A stretch of DNA of 64,000 nucleotides from Sphingomonadales bacterium UBA2683 (GCA_002354635.1 DELZ01000005.1:82886-146885), one strand, 5' to 3'; positions 42,906 to 52,120 are shown, counted from the stretch's first letter. Program-made: numbers and translations. Notes: a model not told the origin generated them from the letters alone.

Positions 42906-43583
42906 CTACCCTTCAAAACCCACAAACACCGCCGCCTCATCAACCGACTTGCGCGTCGACACCACGGCGTTGGCCGGGAAATCTTCGTCCGGCCAGCCCA
43001 GCGCGATGCTCTTCATGATCACCTGGTCATCGGCGATTCCGGCATGTTCGCGGACAACCGGCGACTGCATGATGCCCTGGCTGTTGATCACCGTGCCGAG
43101 ACCGCGGGACCAGGCCGCGTTGACCAGCGCGGTTGCCACGGCCCCGCAGTCGAACGGCGTATCGTCGCTGCCGTCCACCGCCCGGTCATAGGTGATGATC
43201 ACGCAGACCGGCGCGTCGAACTGACGGAAGCCCCGCATCACCCAGTCCTGCCGCGCTTCCTTGTCATCGCGTTCGATCCCCATGGCCGAAAACAGCTGCT
43301 TGGCCACGCCGATCTGCCGTTCACGGTGCGCACCGGCAAAGGCTTCGCCGGTCCGGAACTCGCGCGACTGCGGCACACCGGCCAGCATCCGCTCGGTATT
43401 GCCGGCGCGGATTTTCTCCAGCGGCTCGCCGGTGATGACGTAGAAATTATAGGGCTGCGTGTTCATCGACGAAGGCGCGCGCATCGCAAGTTCCAGAATC
43501 TCCTCAATGAGTTCCTGGGCAACGGGTTCCGGCTTGTATCCGCGGATGCTGCGGCGGCCGAGGACAACTTCGTCAAACTGCAT
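42906..43583 (-). CDS. Nitroreductase family protein
   Basis: A 225-aa FMN-dependent oxidoreductase. The N-terminal motif VVLGRRSIRGYKPEPV binds FMN phosphate, followed by LELAMRAPSSMNTQPYNFYVITGE; the C-terminal AWSRGLGTVINSQGIMQS and IALGWPDEDFPANAVVSTRKSVDE complete the family pattern. ATG 43583 is supported by GGGAG and by the natural start of the fold; the frame remains open upstream. The substrate (nitroaromatics, quinones or flavin) is unknown. Confidence 0.92.
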   Translation of the reverse strand: MQFDEVVLGRRSIRGYKPEPVAQELIEEILELAMRAPSSMNTQPYNFYVITGEPLEKIRAGNTERMLAGVPQSREFRTGEAFAGAHRERQIGVAKQLFSAMGIERDDKEARQDWVMRGFRQFDAPVCVIITYDRAVDGSDDTPFDCGAVATALVNAAWSRGLGTVINSQGIMQSPVVREHAGIADDQVIMKSIALGWPDEDFPANAVVSTRKSVDEAAVFVGFEG

Positions 43584-43718
43584 GGATAGCTCCCTTTTCA
43601 AATATCCGCTGCTCGCTAGCGGACAAAGGCCGCCATGCAAAGCCCGCTATTGCCAGTAGCCGAACATGCGGCTTTCTATTTGGGTACACCGGCGCCATAA
43701 TCTGCTAGGCCGGATGCC

Positions 43719-43898
43719 ATGAAAGACCATTTCGAACGCCACAAGCAGCCCTGGACCAGCGAAGAGATCCAGAAACTCCATGCCTTCGCGAAAAAGGGCA
43801 TGACCCTCAAGGCCATATCCAAGGCGCTGACCCGCAGCGAGGAATCGATCCGGACACGGACCAAGCTGGACAAGCTCAAAATCGCCAAAAAGCGCTGA
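43719..43898 (+). CDS. Small SANT/MYB-like peptide, 59 aa
   Basis: A short gene starting at ATG 43719 and ending at TGA 43896-43898. The product reads like a single helix-turn-helix of the MYB/SANT sort: KQPWTSEEIQKLHAFAKKGMTLKAISKALTRSEESIRTRTKLDKLK, with the PWT...E..L and AISKALTRSEESIRTR parts that are typical of small alphaproteobacterial proteins of unknown role. Very basic, so nucleic-acid binding is likely. It lies alone between the nitroreductase and the symporter. Confidence 0.75.
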   Translation: MKDHFERHKQPWTSEEIQKLHAFAKKGMTLKAISKALTRSEESIRTRTKLDKLKIAKKR

Positions 43899-43935
43899 AT
43901 TCCGGCCCTGACTAACGCGGCAACTCAGCTGCTCA

Positions 43936-45690
43936 TCAGGCGCGCGGCACCCGGATCTTGTCGACCAGCCAGCCGATCTCCTTCGGCGGCGCGCTGGTGA
44001 ACCGGGCCACCGCAATCGCCACCGCGAAATTCAGCAGCATCCCGATCACGCCAATACCCTCCGGCGATATGCCGAACAGCCAGTTGGCCGCGACATTGCT
44101 GTCCGGTGACCAGAGCTTGAACCAGCCGATATAGAGGAAGGTGAAGCTGAGACCCGTGACCATCCCGGCAATCGCGCCTTCGCGGTTCATCCGTTTGGAA
44201 AATATCCCCATGAAGATTGCCGGAAATAGCGAAGCCGCCGCCAGACCAAAGGCAAAGGCGACCACCTGCGCGACCCAGCCGGGCGGATAGATGCCGAGAT
44301 AGCCAGCGACCACAATCGCGGCGGTGGCGGCGATGCGGGCCGCGAGCAACTCCCCTTTTTCGGTAATCTGCGGCCGGAAGGTGCTTTTCAACAGATCATG
44401 GCTGATCGACGAACTGATCACCAGCAGCAGGCCCGCCGCCGTCGACAGCGCCGCCGCGAGGCCACCCGCCGCGACCAGCGCGATCACCCAGCCGGGCAGA
44501 TTGGCGATCTCCGGATTGGCCAGCACCATGATATCGCGGTCGACATAGACTTCGTTCGGATTGTCGTCAGCCGCCTCGTTGGAAACGACCCGTTCGCCGC
44601 TCGGGCCGGTGCTTTCGGCAAACAGCGGCGCGCCCTGAAACGGATCGCCCTTGCCCAGCTGCATCTTGCCGTCGCCATTCTTGTCGCGCCAGGCGATCAG
44701 GTCATTGCTTTCCCAGTTCCTGAACCAGGCCGGCGCCTCGGCATAATCGGTATCCTGCACGCTATCGATAAAGTTGAGCCGCGCGAACGCCCCCACCGCC
44801 GGCGCGGTCGTGTAGAGCAAGGCAATAAACACCAGCGCCCAGCCCGCCGACTTGCGCGCGTCCGATGCCTTGGGCACGGTGAAGAAGCGCACGATCACAT
44901 GCGGCAGGCCCGCCGTGCCGACCATCAACGCCAGGGTGATACAGAAAACATCGATCATCGACTTTTCGCCGCTGGTATAGGCGGCAAATCCCATGTCCTG
45001 CAGCACCAGGTCGAGCTTCTGCAGCACATAAAGCCCGGAGCCGTCATTGACCGGCGAGCCCAGCCCCAGCTGCGGCACCGGATTGCCGGTGACCAGAAAG
45101 CTGATGAAGAAAGCGGGCACCATATAGGCAAAGATCAGCACGCAATATTGCGCGACCTGCGTATAGGTGACGCCCTTCATCCCGCCGAGCACCGCATAGA
45201 CGAAGACGATGGCCATGCCGATGATCACGCCGAGATTGATCGGCACGTCGAGAAAGCGGGAAAAGACGATGCCGACGCCGCGCATCTGCCCGGCGATATA
45301 GGTGAAGCTGATGAAGATCAGGCAGATCACCGCGACCACCCGGGCGGCCTTGGAATAGTAACGCGTGCCGATGAAATCCGGCACGGTGAACTGGCCGAAC
45401 TTGCGCAAATACGGGGCGAGCAGCAGCGCCAGCAGCACATAGCCCCCGGTCCAGCCCATCAGATAGACCGAGCCGTCATAGCCGGAAAAGGCGATGATCC
45501 CGGCCATCGAGATAAAGCTCGCCGCCGACATCCAGTCCGCTGCGGTCGCCATGCCGTTGACCACCGGATTGACGCCGCCGCCGGCAACATAAAATTCACT
45601 GGTCGACCCTGCCCGCGAGGCGATGGCAATGCCGATATAGAGCGCGAAGGACAGGCCCACGAACAGATAGATAAGCGTCTGGGTTGCCAT
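43936..45690 (-). CDS. Sodium:solute symporter, ActP-like acetate permease
   Basis: A 584-aa SSS-family transporter with about 13 membrane helices. Family blocks are FYVAGGGVNPVVNGMATAADWMSAASFISMAGI, GYVLLALLLAPYLRKFGQFTVPDFIGTRYYS and AALSTAAGLLLVISSSISHDLLK. A hydrophilic insertion with VQDTDYAEAPAWFRNWESNDLIAWRDKNGDGKMQLGKGDP (EF-hand-like DKNGDGKMQ) lies between helices near residue 320-350, a trait of the ActP/VC_2705 subgroup. It follows the DUF4212 gene by nine bases and works with it, probably importing acetate or other short carboxylates for acs. Confidence 0.93.
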   Translation of the reverse strand: MATQTLIYLFVGLSFALYIGIAIASRAGSTSEFYVAGGGVNPVVNGMATAADWMSAASFISMAGIIAFSGYDGSVYLMGWTGGYVLLALLLAPYLRKFGQFTVPDFIGTRYYSKAARVVAVICLIFISFTYIAGQMRGVGIVFSRFLDVPINLGVIIGMAIVFVYAVLGGMKGVTYTQVAQYCVLIFAYMVPAFFISFLVTGNPVPQLGLGSPVNDGSGLYVLQKLDLVLQDMGFAAYTSGEKSMIDVFCITLALMVGTAGLPHVIVRFFTVPKASDARKSAGWALVFIALLYTTAPAVGAFARLNFIDSVQDTDYAEAPAWFRNWESNDLIAWRDKNGDGKMQLGKGDPFQGAPLFAESTGPSGERVVSNEAADDNPNEVYVDRDIMVLANPEIANLPGWVIALVAAGGLAAALSTAAGLLLVISSSISHDLLKSTFRPQITEKGELLAARIAATAAIVVAGYLGIYPPGWVAQVVAFAFGLAAASLFPAIFMGIFSKRMNREGAIAGMVTGLSFTFLYIGWFKLWSPDSNVAANWLFGISPEGIGVIGMLLNFAVAIAVARFTSAPPKEIGWLVDKIRVPRA

Positions 45691-45699
45691 CAGCCGCGC

Positions 45700-45993
45700 T
45701 CAGTCATCGAGATCATATTGGCGCTCGATCCGCTTCATCCGGATGCTGTAGAAGACGATCAGCAGAATGAAGACATAGATCGAACCCTGCTGCGCAAACC
45801 AGAAGCCGAGCGGATAGCCGCCGATGGAAAATTGATCGAGAAAATCGCGGAACAGGATGCCCGCACCGAAGGAAACGACAAACCAGATACTCATCAGCGT
45901 CCAAAGCAAGCGGATATTCTGCGACCAGTAGGCGCTTTCATTCGCGCTGGTCGTCCCGTCTGTCTCGGACGCACCCGGGCTATTGTCTGACAT
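45700..45993 (-). CDS. DUF4212 small membrane subunit of the SSS transporter
   Basis: A 97-aa protein with two membrane helices (about 35-53 and 67-85). The motif YWSQNIRLLWTLMSIWFVVSFGAGILFRDFLDQFSIGGYPLGFWFAQQGSIYVFILLIVFY is diagnostic for DUF4212, which is always found next to VC_2705-type sodium symporters. It is upstream of the symporter in the same operon. AAGGGGGGAGG precedes the start. Confidence 0.93.
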   Translation of the reverse strand: MSDNSPGASETDGTTSANESAYWSQNIRLLWTLMSIWFVVSFGAGILFRDFLDQFSIGGYPLGFWFAQQGSIYVFILLIVFYSIRMKRIERQYDLDD

Positions 45994-46130
45994 TGGCCTC
46001 CCCCCTTTTCCTTACCGTTGAAGCTAGGGCGTAAGGTGGCATTGCGCAAACATGTTTTGTCGTTGGAGTTGGCTTTTTGCTACGTAGCTGCGAATAGGAC
46101 AGATGGCTTTCAACATCAGGATTATCAATA

Positions 46131-46424
46131 ATGACCGAGAAAACTGGTTACGATGCTTTGATGGATATCGTTTGCGTTGGTTGGGGGTTTTGTGGCTGCA
46201 TCAAGAACGACAAGCCGCTGCATGTGGACGATTTCATTCCAGCGGAAGGAGACGTGACAGCTGATCAGTTTGTCGAATGGGTTTTTTTGGCCGATAATAT
46301 GAACCCGAATTCTGATCCCGAGCAATGGCACAGACACAAGCAGGCCATTAGAGCAGCGTTTATCGAACACATGGGCGGTGAGATTGTCAACGCCAAGCTA
46401 CTGCAATGGAGTTGCTTGGACTGA
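46131..46424 (+). CDS. Hypothetical protein, 97 aa
   Basis: No family recognised. The product begins MTEKTGYDALMDIVCVGWGFCGC and contains a DDFIPAEGDVTADQFVEWVFLADNMNP segment, with many aromatic residues and three cysteines early on. No signal peptide. It has a CAGGA ribosome site eight bases before ATG 46131 and ends close to a hairpin, which favours a real gene. It stands between the transporter operon and parC, in the opposite orientation to both. Confidence 0.6.
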   Translation: MTEKTGYDALMDIVCVGWGFCGCIKNDKPLHVDDFIPAEGDVTADQFVEWVFLADNMNPNSDPEQWHRHKQAIRAAFIEHMGGEIVNAKLLQWSCLD

Positions 46425-46462
46425 TCAGCAACGCGCAATAGCCGTTTTCTCCGTTCCCTTCA

Positions 46463-46488
46463 CCCCTCCCTTTCAAGGGAGGGGCTTT
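46463..46488 (+). terminator. Stem-loop after the 97-aa gene
   Basis: CCCCTCCCTT pairs perfectly with AAGGGAGGGG over a two-base loop, then CTTTAT. The T-run is weak on the plus strand; the tail of the stem is close to the parC stop (46498), so it may also end that transcript. Confidence 0.6.
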
Positions 46489-46497
46489 ATAAATGCC

Positions 46498-48771
46498 TCA
46501 ATCAAACTTGCCCGTCTTCGGAAAACCCGTCGGCGGCAACCGTCCCGCCGCGCCGCGCGCAACCCGCCACATGGTCAGGTCATTCTCGGTCCGGGTCCGG
46601 CCGCTGTCGCCGCCCATCGCCCAGCTCAGGCCTTCTTCCAGACGGAACACGATCGCATCGGACAGGCCGCCGTCCTTGTAGCGTTGCAGCATCACGCCCT
46701 GCCCCTTTGACATTTCCGGCATTTCGGACAGGGAGAAGACCACCAGCTTGCGGTTCTCGCCGATCGCGGCGACATGGTCGGCGCCCGCGGGAACCGGACG
46801 GACGACCAGCAGCTTGGCGTCGCCCTTCAGATTGGCAACCTGGCGACCCTTCTTCGTTTCTGCAACGACATCGGCAATATTGGCGACAAAACCGCGCCCC
46901 CAGGTCGAGGCGAGCAGCAGCTTGCCGTTCATATCGGCGACCATCAGCGCGATCGGTTCGGCCCCGGCCTCGAGATCAACCATTGACCCCACCGGTTCGC
47001 CAAAGCCGCGCGCGCCGGGCAGCTTGTCCGCGCCGATCGTGTAGAAGCGCCCGTTGTCGCAGGCCATCAGCAGCTTGTCGGTGGTCTGCGCATGGAACGC
47101 ATATTTGGGGCCGTCGCCCTCCTTGAACTTGAAACTGTCGGGCTGCGACAGGTCGGCGTGGCCCTTCATCGCCTTGATCCAGCCGCGCTGCGACATGATC
47201 ACGGTGACCGGTTCCTTCTCGATAAAGGCTTCGAGCGAAATTTCGCGCGCCGGCGCCGCCTCGATCAGCATCGTCCGCCGCTTGCCCAGCTCCGTATCCT
47301 CGGCATAGAGTTTGCGCAGTTCGGCGAGGTCCTTTTTCAGCCGCGTCTTCTGCCGCGCCGGGCTCTCGATCAGCTTTTCCAAGCCGTCCCGCTCCTCGAG
47401 CAGCTTGTCCCGCTCGTTGCGCAACTCCATTTCCTCGAGCTTGCGCAAACTGCGCAGCCGCATGTTGAGGATCGCCTCGGCCTGCCGGTCGGTCAGCTTG
47501 AATTCTTCCATCAGCAGCGGCTTGGGCTCGTCATGGTTGCGGATAATCTCGATCACGCGGTCAAGATTGAGATAGGCAATGATATAGCCCTCGAGCAGCT
47601 CCAGCCGCGCGGCAATCTTGTCGAGCCGGTGCTGCGACCGGCGGACCAGTACTTCAATCTGGTGTGTGATCCAGTGCTGTAGCACCTCCTTGATGCCCAT
47701 CACCTTGGGCACCCGGTCCTTGTCGAGCACGTTCATGTTCAGCGAGAAGCGGTTTTCCAGATCGGACATCCGGAACAGCGCGTTCATCAGATCCTCGGGA
47801 TCGACGGCGCGGCTTTTCGGCTCCAGCACGATCCGCACCTGCTCGTCGGATTCATCGCGGATATCGGCGAGGATCGGCAGTTTCTTGTCGGCGATGATCT
47901 GGGCGATCTGCTCGATCAGCTTGCCCTTCTGCACCTGATAGGGAATTTCGGTGACGACAATCTGCCACGCGCCGCGCCCTTCGGCGTCTTCCTTCTCCCA
48001 CTTGCAGCGCACGCGCATCGCGCCACGGCCGCTTTCATAGGCGGCGTCGATCACCGCTTTTGGGTCGACCAGCGCGCCACCCGTGGCCAGGTCCGGCCCC
48101 TTGATGATCGCCATGATCTCGGCATGTTCGGCCTTTGGAGAATCAATGAGCAGTGTCGCGGCGTCGATAATCTCGTGAACATTGTGCGACGGGATGCTGG
48201 TCGCCATGCCGACGGCGATGCCGCTGGCACCATTGGCGAGCAGATTGGGAAACAGGCCTGGCATGACTTCCGGCTCTTCGTCCTCGCCGTTATAAGTCGG
48301 CTTGAAATCGACCGTACCCTCGTCGAGGCCGTGCATCAGCTCGATCGCGGTGCGGGTCAGCCGCGCCTCGGTATAGCGATAGGCGGCGGCATTATCGCCG
48401 TCGATATTGCCGAAATTCCCCTGCCCGTCGACCAGCGGATAGCGCAGCGAGAAGGTCTGGGCGAGCCGGACCATCGCGTCATAGACGGACTGGTCGCCAT
48501 GCGGATGATATTTACCGATGACATCGCCGACAACACGGGCGCATTTCTTGTAGCCCTGCGAGGGATCGAGCTTGAGCAGCCGCATCGCCCAGAGCAGGCG
48601 GCGGTGCACGGGTTTCAGGCCATCGCGCAGATCGGGCAGCGACCGCGCGGTGATCGTCGACATCGCATAGATCAGATAGCGTTCGGACAAAGCCGCATCA
48701 AAGGGCGCCTCGACTATCGCGTCAAATTCATCTTCGGGAGCCGCTTCGGGCGCATCAGTTACATCACTCAT
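46498..48771 (-). CDS. parC: DNA topoisomerase IV subunit A
   Basis: Type IIA topoisomerase subunit that decatenates daughter chromosomes together with ParE. It is 757 aa. The quinolone-resistance region and breakage-reunion domain start at LPDLRDGLKPVHRRLLWAM; the catalytic tyrosine is in AAAYRYTEARL near residue 132. A coiled-coil region lies around 430-490 (LRSLRKLEEMELRNERDKLLEERDGLEKLI). The C-terminal beta-pinwheel follows, shorter than in GyrA and lacking a GyrA box, which supports ParC over GyrA. Confidence 0.94.
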   Translation of the reverse strand: MSDVTDAPEAAPEDEFDAIVEAPFDAALSERYLIYAMSTITARSLPDLRDGLKPVHRRLLWAMRLLKLDPSQGYKKCARVVGDVIGKYHPHGDQSVYDAMVRLAQTFSLRYPLVDGQGNFGNIDGDNAAAYRYTEARLTRTAIELMHGLDEGTVDFKPTYNGEDEEPEVMPGLFPNLLANGASGIAVGMATSIPSHNVHEIIDAATLLIDSPKAEHAEIMAIIKGPDLATGGALVDPKAVIDAAYESGRGAMRVRCKWEKEDAEGRGAWQIVVTEIPYQVQKGKLIEQIAQIIADKKLPILADIRDESDEQVRIVLEPKSRAVDPEDLMNALFRMSDLENRFSLNMNVLDKDRVPKVMGIKEVLQHWITHQIEVLVRRSQHRLDKIAARLELLEGYIIAYLNLDRVIEIIRNHDEPKPLLMEEFKLTDRQAEAILNMRLRSLRKLEEMELRNERDKLLEERDGLEKLIESPARQKTRLKKDLAELRKLYAEDTELGKRRTMLIEAAPAREISLEAFIEKEPVTVIMSQRGWIKAMKGHADLSQPDSFKFKEGDGPKYAFHAQTTDKLLMACDNGRFYTIGADKLPGARGFGEPVGSMVDLEAGAEPIALMVADMNGKLLLASTWGRGFVANIADVVAETKKGRQVANLKGDAKLLVVRPVPAGADHVAAIGENRKLVVFSLSEMPEMSKGQGVMLQRYKDGGLSDAIVFRLEEGLSWAMGGDSGRTRTENDLTMWRVARGAAGRLPPTGFPKTGKFD

Positions 48772-48871
48772 GCACGAGGCGATAGCAGGGTGGATTCAGC
48801 GTTGGTAGGGGGAAAGTGGCCTTGCGAAGAAGAGATGCCATTTCCCGTCCAAGACCGCGCTAGAACTCGCC

Positions 48872-49654
48872 TCAGCGCACCGGCCGTTCGCTGCGATAGT
48901 AGAGGAAGGCGAACCACAGCGCGATCGCGCCAAGCAGGTGCCAGACGGCATGACCCTGCATCAGACTGTCCGGACTACACAGCTGACCGCGCTGGTCGAG
49001 ATTCCAGATGGAGAAGGCGACAATATTGGCGATCAGGCCGGCAAAATAATAGCCGGTCCGGACCTGCGGGCGCCGCGGCCTCGCAAAGACAAGCTCCAGG
49101 ATGATGGCGGCGAGCAGCACCACGGCAAACAGCCAGCGGCGTACCTCCGGCAGCGCATAGAGGATTGCAACCAGCACCGCGCACAGCAGGCCATAATAGA
49201 CCATCGCGCGCCGATCCGGGATGTCTCGCCACCGGGCCAGCGCGCTGACCAGAAAGAAGCCGCTGATCAGATACATGCCGAGCACATCGAAAAACTGCCC
49301 CCACAATGTCAGCGTTGCGTGGAGCAATACCGACCCGATCCCGACAATGATCGCGGCTATACCCAGAATCGCGGCAGCGGGCGGCGGAAAGGCGGAGGTC
49401 CAGTCGCGCGAACGGGCCTGCAGGATCATCAGCAGCCCGGCAAAGACATAGCCAAAGGATGACAGGCTGTTGGCCGGCTGCACAAGAAGCGTACCTGTCC
49501 GAGGCATTTCGCAAAAGCAGCGGGTTTCAGTGCAGCTGGCCGGCGCGAAACGCGCCCAGTCGGGGCCAATCAGATTCAGCAAGGCAATCGTGATCGCGGC
49601 AATCACAGCGGTCAGCGCTGTTGCCGCAACCAGCCGGCTGCCCGCGACCGTCAT
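48872..49654 (-). CDS. Ceramidase-like (CREST superfamily) membrane hydrolase
   Basis: A 260-aa protein with about seven membrane helices. The CREST metal-hydrolase pattern is clear: SSFGYVFAGLLMI with the conserved Ser, SVLLHATLTLWGQFFDVLGMYL with His and Asp ligands, and the C-terminal MQGHAVWHLLGAIALWF with HxxxH. The N-terminal ETRCFCEMPRTGTLLVQPANSLSS is also typical of bacterial alkaline-ceramidase-like members. Sphingomonads contain sphingolipids, so ceramide cleavage or remodelling is plausible, although CREST proteins also act on other lipids. ATG 49654 overlaps the upstream gene's stop (ATGA); an ATG four codons earlier is possible. Confidence 0.85.
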   Translation of the reverse strand: MTVAGSRLVAATALTAVIAAITIALLNLIGPDWARFAPASCTETRCFCEMPRTGTLLVQPANSLSSFGYVFAGLLMILQARSRDWTSAFPPPAAAILGIAAIIVGIGSVLLHATLTLWGQFFDVLGMYLISGFFLVSALARWRDIPDRRAMVYYGLLCAVLVAILYALPEVRRWLFAVVLLAAIILELVFARPRRPQVRTGYYFAGLIANIVAFSIWNLDQRGQLCSPDSLMQGHAVWHLLGAIALWFAFLYYRSERPVR

Positions 49655-50115
49655 CGCACCAGCCATTCCGCCGGCAGATCGAGCCCCTCCCGTTCATTGT
49701 CCCAGATAATCGCCATGATCCACCACCGGCCATTGGGTTTTCCGTCATCCCCCATGCCTTCGTTCCACAGATGCACCATATTCACGCCGCGAAACTGGAT
49801 CTCCGGATGGTCCGGTGTCTCGCGGGCTTCATAGCTGCTGAAGACATGCGCGATCTGGCCGAAAATATCGGTCTTTCGGCCGATCTCGATTTCGTAGAAG
49901 CTCCGCCCTTCCAGCAGCGGTATGGTCGCCTCGACAAATTCATCATAGCTGAAGGTGAAGGCAAACGGCTCGCCATCCACGATTCTGGTGCGGGTAATCA
50001 GCGCGCGCGGATGATAGATCTCGCGGTCGCGCTCCCAGTCCTGCCCGCCCGGCGGACCGGAAATGCAATCGTAGAGCGTATCCATCACCTCATCGATGGT
50101 GGCATATTTGGTCAT
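49651..50115 (-). CDS. NTF2-like / SnoaL-fold protein, 154 aa
   Basis: A cone-shaped NTF2-fold protein without signal peptide. It begins MTKYATIDEVMDTLYDCISGPPGGQDWERDREIYHPRALITRT, continues with AFTFSYDEFVEATIPLLEGRSFYEIEIGRKTDIFGQIAHVFSSYEARE, and ends with a WWIMAIIWDNEREG strand, all consistent with DUF4440/SnoaL-like proteins. No catalytic residues can be assigned. ATG 50115 is selected because it starts the fold; the frame opens further upstream. The stop overlaps the ceramidase-like ATG, so the two genes are coupled. Confidence 0.8.
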   Translation of the reverse strand: MTKYATIDEVMDTLYDCISGPPGGQDWERDREIYHPRALITRTRIVDGEPFAFTFSYDEFVEATIPLLEGRSFYEIEIGRKTDIFGQIAHVFSSYEARETPDHPEIQFRGVNMVHLWNEGMGDDGKPNGRWWIMAIIWDNEREGLDLPAEWLVR

Positions 50116-50291
50116 GGCATTGCTCCCCCTTCTTCCCCGTTCTAACCAGACATAGACAGAAACGGGACTGCCTATCAGCAAGAATAACAGCGCAGGCCTC
50201 GGTTCATCTTTCATAATACACGCTTTGGCGTTGACGATGTGATAATATCACATTAGTCCTGACCTCTCCCCCAAACCGAGGAGCGAGACAT

Positions 50292-51221
50292 ATGCGTATT
50301 CCATCATTCGGCATTGTCATGATTTTGGCGGTGACCGGCTGCAGCGACGGCAGCAGTACCAGTGCCAGTTTGGATATGGCGGAAGAGGCAACGGAGGCCT
50401 TTTCCGTTGTCCAGAATATGGACGCCGGCGGTTCCGGTCGGCAAGCAGAAGAGCCGGATAGCTCTGGAGAGACAGGTGAAATACCGGTGTCTGTTCCGCA
50501 AATCGCCTATAGCTACCAATATGGATTCCGTCTTCCCGCCGCCGAAATCGCAAAGGCGCAACAGGCCCATGTCACTTTATGCGAAGCCCGCGGAGCAAAA
50601 ATTTGCCGCGTACTGAACATGGAAAACAGTGGCGGTGAAGGGGATTATGCCACCGGCATGCTGAATATAGAGGTGGCGGCACCGCAGGCGCGGGCCTTTG
50701 GCACGCAGCTTGCGGAAGCCGTCGGTGAATTTGGCGGCAGCCAGATTGCAACCTCGATTAGTGGCGAGGACCTTTCCAAGCAGATTGTCGATACCGAAGC
50801 CCGGCTGCGCAGCCGGGTCTTGCTGTCGCAACGCCTGACCGAACTGCTCCGAACCAAAAGGGGAAGTGTCGCGGAACTGTTAGAAGCGGAGCGCGCCGTC
50901 GCTCAGGTCAATGAGGAAATTGACCGGGCACGCAGCTGGCTCAAGGAAATGCGCGGACGCGTCGCTTTCAGCCAGATAGCGATCAATTATCAGTCTGGAG
51001 CACCCGGCTCCGGTGGTTTTACACGACCGGTCCGCGAAGCATTCGGCGGTATCGCCTCCACGCTGGGCTATTCGGTCGGCGCCGCGATAACATTTATGTC
51101 ACTCACATTGCCTTGGATATTGCTTCTCGCGTTGGCTATCTATTTCCGTCGCCGGTTCAAGGCGCCGGACAGGAGCTTCTGGGGCAGGAAAATCGAACGA
51201 TCGGAGCAGCCCGACGATTGA
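50292..51221 (+). CDS. DUF4349 lipoprotein
   Basis: A 309-aa cell-envelope lipoprotein. Signal and lipobox are at the N-terminus (MILAVTGCS, Cys17). The DUF4349 domain spans about 70-280: YSYQYGFRLPAAEIAKAQQAHVTLCEARGAKICRVLNMENSG, and a coiled-coil hairpin IVDTEARLRSRVLLSQRLTELLRTKRGSVAELLEAERAVAQVNEEIDRARSWLKEMRGRVAFSQI; a membrane helix follows (TFMSLTLPWILLLALAIYF), leaving a basic C-terminus in the cytoplasm. So it may be tethered at both ends. Function is unknown. AGGAGCG precedes the ATG. Confidence 0.88.
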   Translation: MRIPSFGIVMILAVTGCSDGSSTSASLDMAEEATEAFSVVQNMDAGGSGRQAEEPDSSGETGEIPVSVPQIAYSYQYGFRLPAAEIAKAQQAHVTLCEARGAKICRVLNMENSGGEGDYATGMLNIEVAAPQARAFGTQLAEAVGEFGGSQIATSISGEDLSKQIVDTEARLRSRVLLSQRLTELLRTKRGSVAELLEAERAVAQVNEEIDRARSWLKEMRGRVAFSQIAINYQSGAPGSGGFTRPVREAFGGIASTLGYSVGAAITFMSLTLPWILLLALAIYFRRRFKAPDRSFWGRKIERSEQPDD

Positions 51222-51343
51222 TTGCACCGCCCATGAGTTTGGCATATAGGTGAATCTCAACGCCCCGGTTCAATCGAGTTCGTACGATTCGGTTTACCGG
51301 GGCATGATTTTTTGTCGCTCTCTTTGCGAAGTGGAACCACATC

Positions 51344-52120
51344 ATGTCCCGTCGTCGCCAAATCTATGAAGGCAAGGCCAAGATTCTTTATGAAGGCCCG
51401 GAGCCCGGTACAATCATCCAGTATTTCAAGGATGATGCCACCGCTTTCAACGCCGAAAAAAAGGGAACGATCAACGGGAAAGGTGTGATCAACAACCGGA
51501 TCAGCGAGCATATTTTCACCCTGCTCGGCCATATCGGCATTCCCAGCCATTTCATCCGCCGGCTCAATATGCGCGAGCAGCTGGTCAAGCAGGTCGAAAT
51601 TGTCCCGATTGAAGTAATCGTCCGCAATGTCGCCGCCGGATCGCTGTCCAAGCGCCTCGGTATCGAGGAAGGCACGCAGCTGCCGCACACATTGCTGGAA
51701 TATTGCTACAAGGATGATGCTTTGGGCGATCCGCTGGTTGCGGAAGAGCACATCGCCTGCTTCGGCTGGGCCAGCCAGGAGGAAATGCAGGATATTTCCG
51801 CCATGGCGATCCGGATCAACGACTTCATGGCCGGGATGTTCGCCGGAATCGGAATCAAGCTGGTTGATTTCAAGCTCGAATTCGGTCGGGTTTTCGAAGG
51901 CGATTTTTCGCGGATCATCCTCGCGGACGAAATCAGCCCGGACGGCTGCCGGCTTTGGGATATCGAGACCAATGAAAAGCTCGACAAGGACCGGTTCCGC
52001 CGCGATCTTGGCGGAGAAGCGGAAGCCTATCAGGAAGTCGCCCGGCGTTTGGGGCTGTTCCCGGAAGGGGTCAGCGAAGTCCTCGACCTCAATAGTGAAC
52101 GAAAGAAGCGCGGAAAGTAA
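51344..52120 (+). CDS. purC: Phosphoribosylaminoimidazole-succinocarboxamide synthase
   Basis: Joins CAIR with aspartate in purine biosynthesis. It is 258 aa. Motifs: GKAKILYEGPEPGTIIQYFKDDATAFN, the glycine-rich loop region KGVINNRISEHIF, VRNVAAGSLSKRLGIEEGTQL, and IKLVDFKLEFG with ILADEISPD that bind Mg-ATP. The typical alphaproteobacterial order is purC-purS-purQ; here two other genes lie between purC and purS. Confidence 0.97.
   Translation: MSRRRQIYEGKAKILYEGPEPGTIIQYFKDDATAFNAEKKGTINGKGVINNRISEHIFTLLGHIGIPSHFIRRLNMREQLVKQVEIVPIEVIVRNVAAGSLSKRLGIEEGTQLPHTLLEYCYKDDALGDPLVAEEHIACFGWASQEEMQDISAMAIRINDFMAGMFAGIGIKLVDFKLEFGRVFEGDFSRIILADEISPDGCRLWDIETNEKLDKDRFRRDLGGEAEAYQEVARRLGLFPEGVSEVLDLNSERKKRGK

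Noticed and set aside
44398..45990. 530-codon open frame on the plus strand
   Set aside because: Antisense to the symporter and DUF4212 genes. Its His/Arg/Gln/Asp-rich composition is what reversed membrane-protein codons produce.
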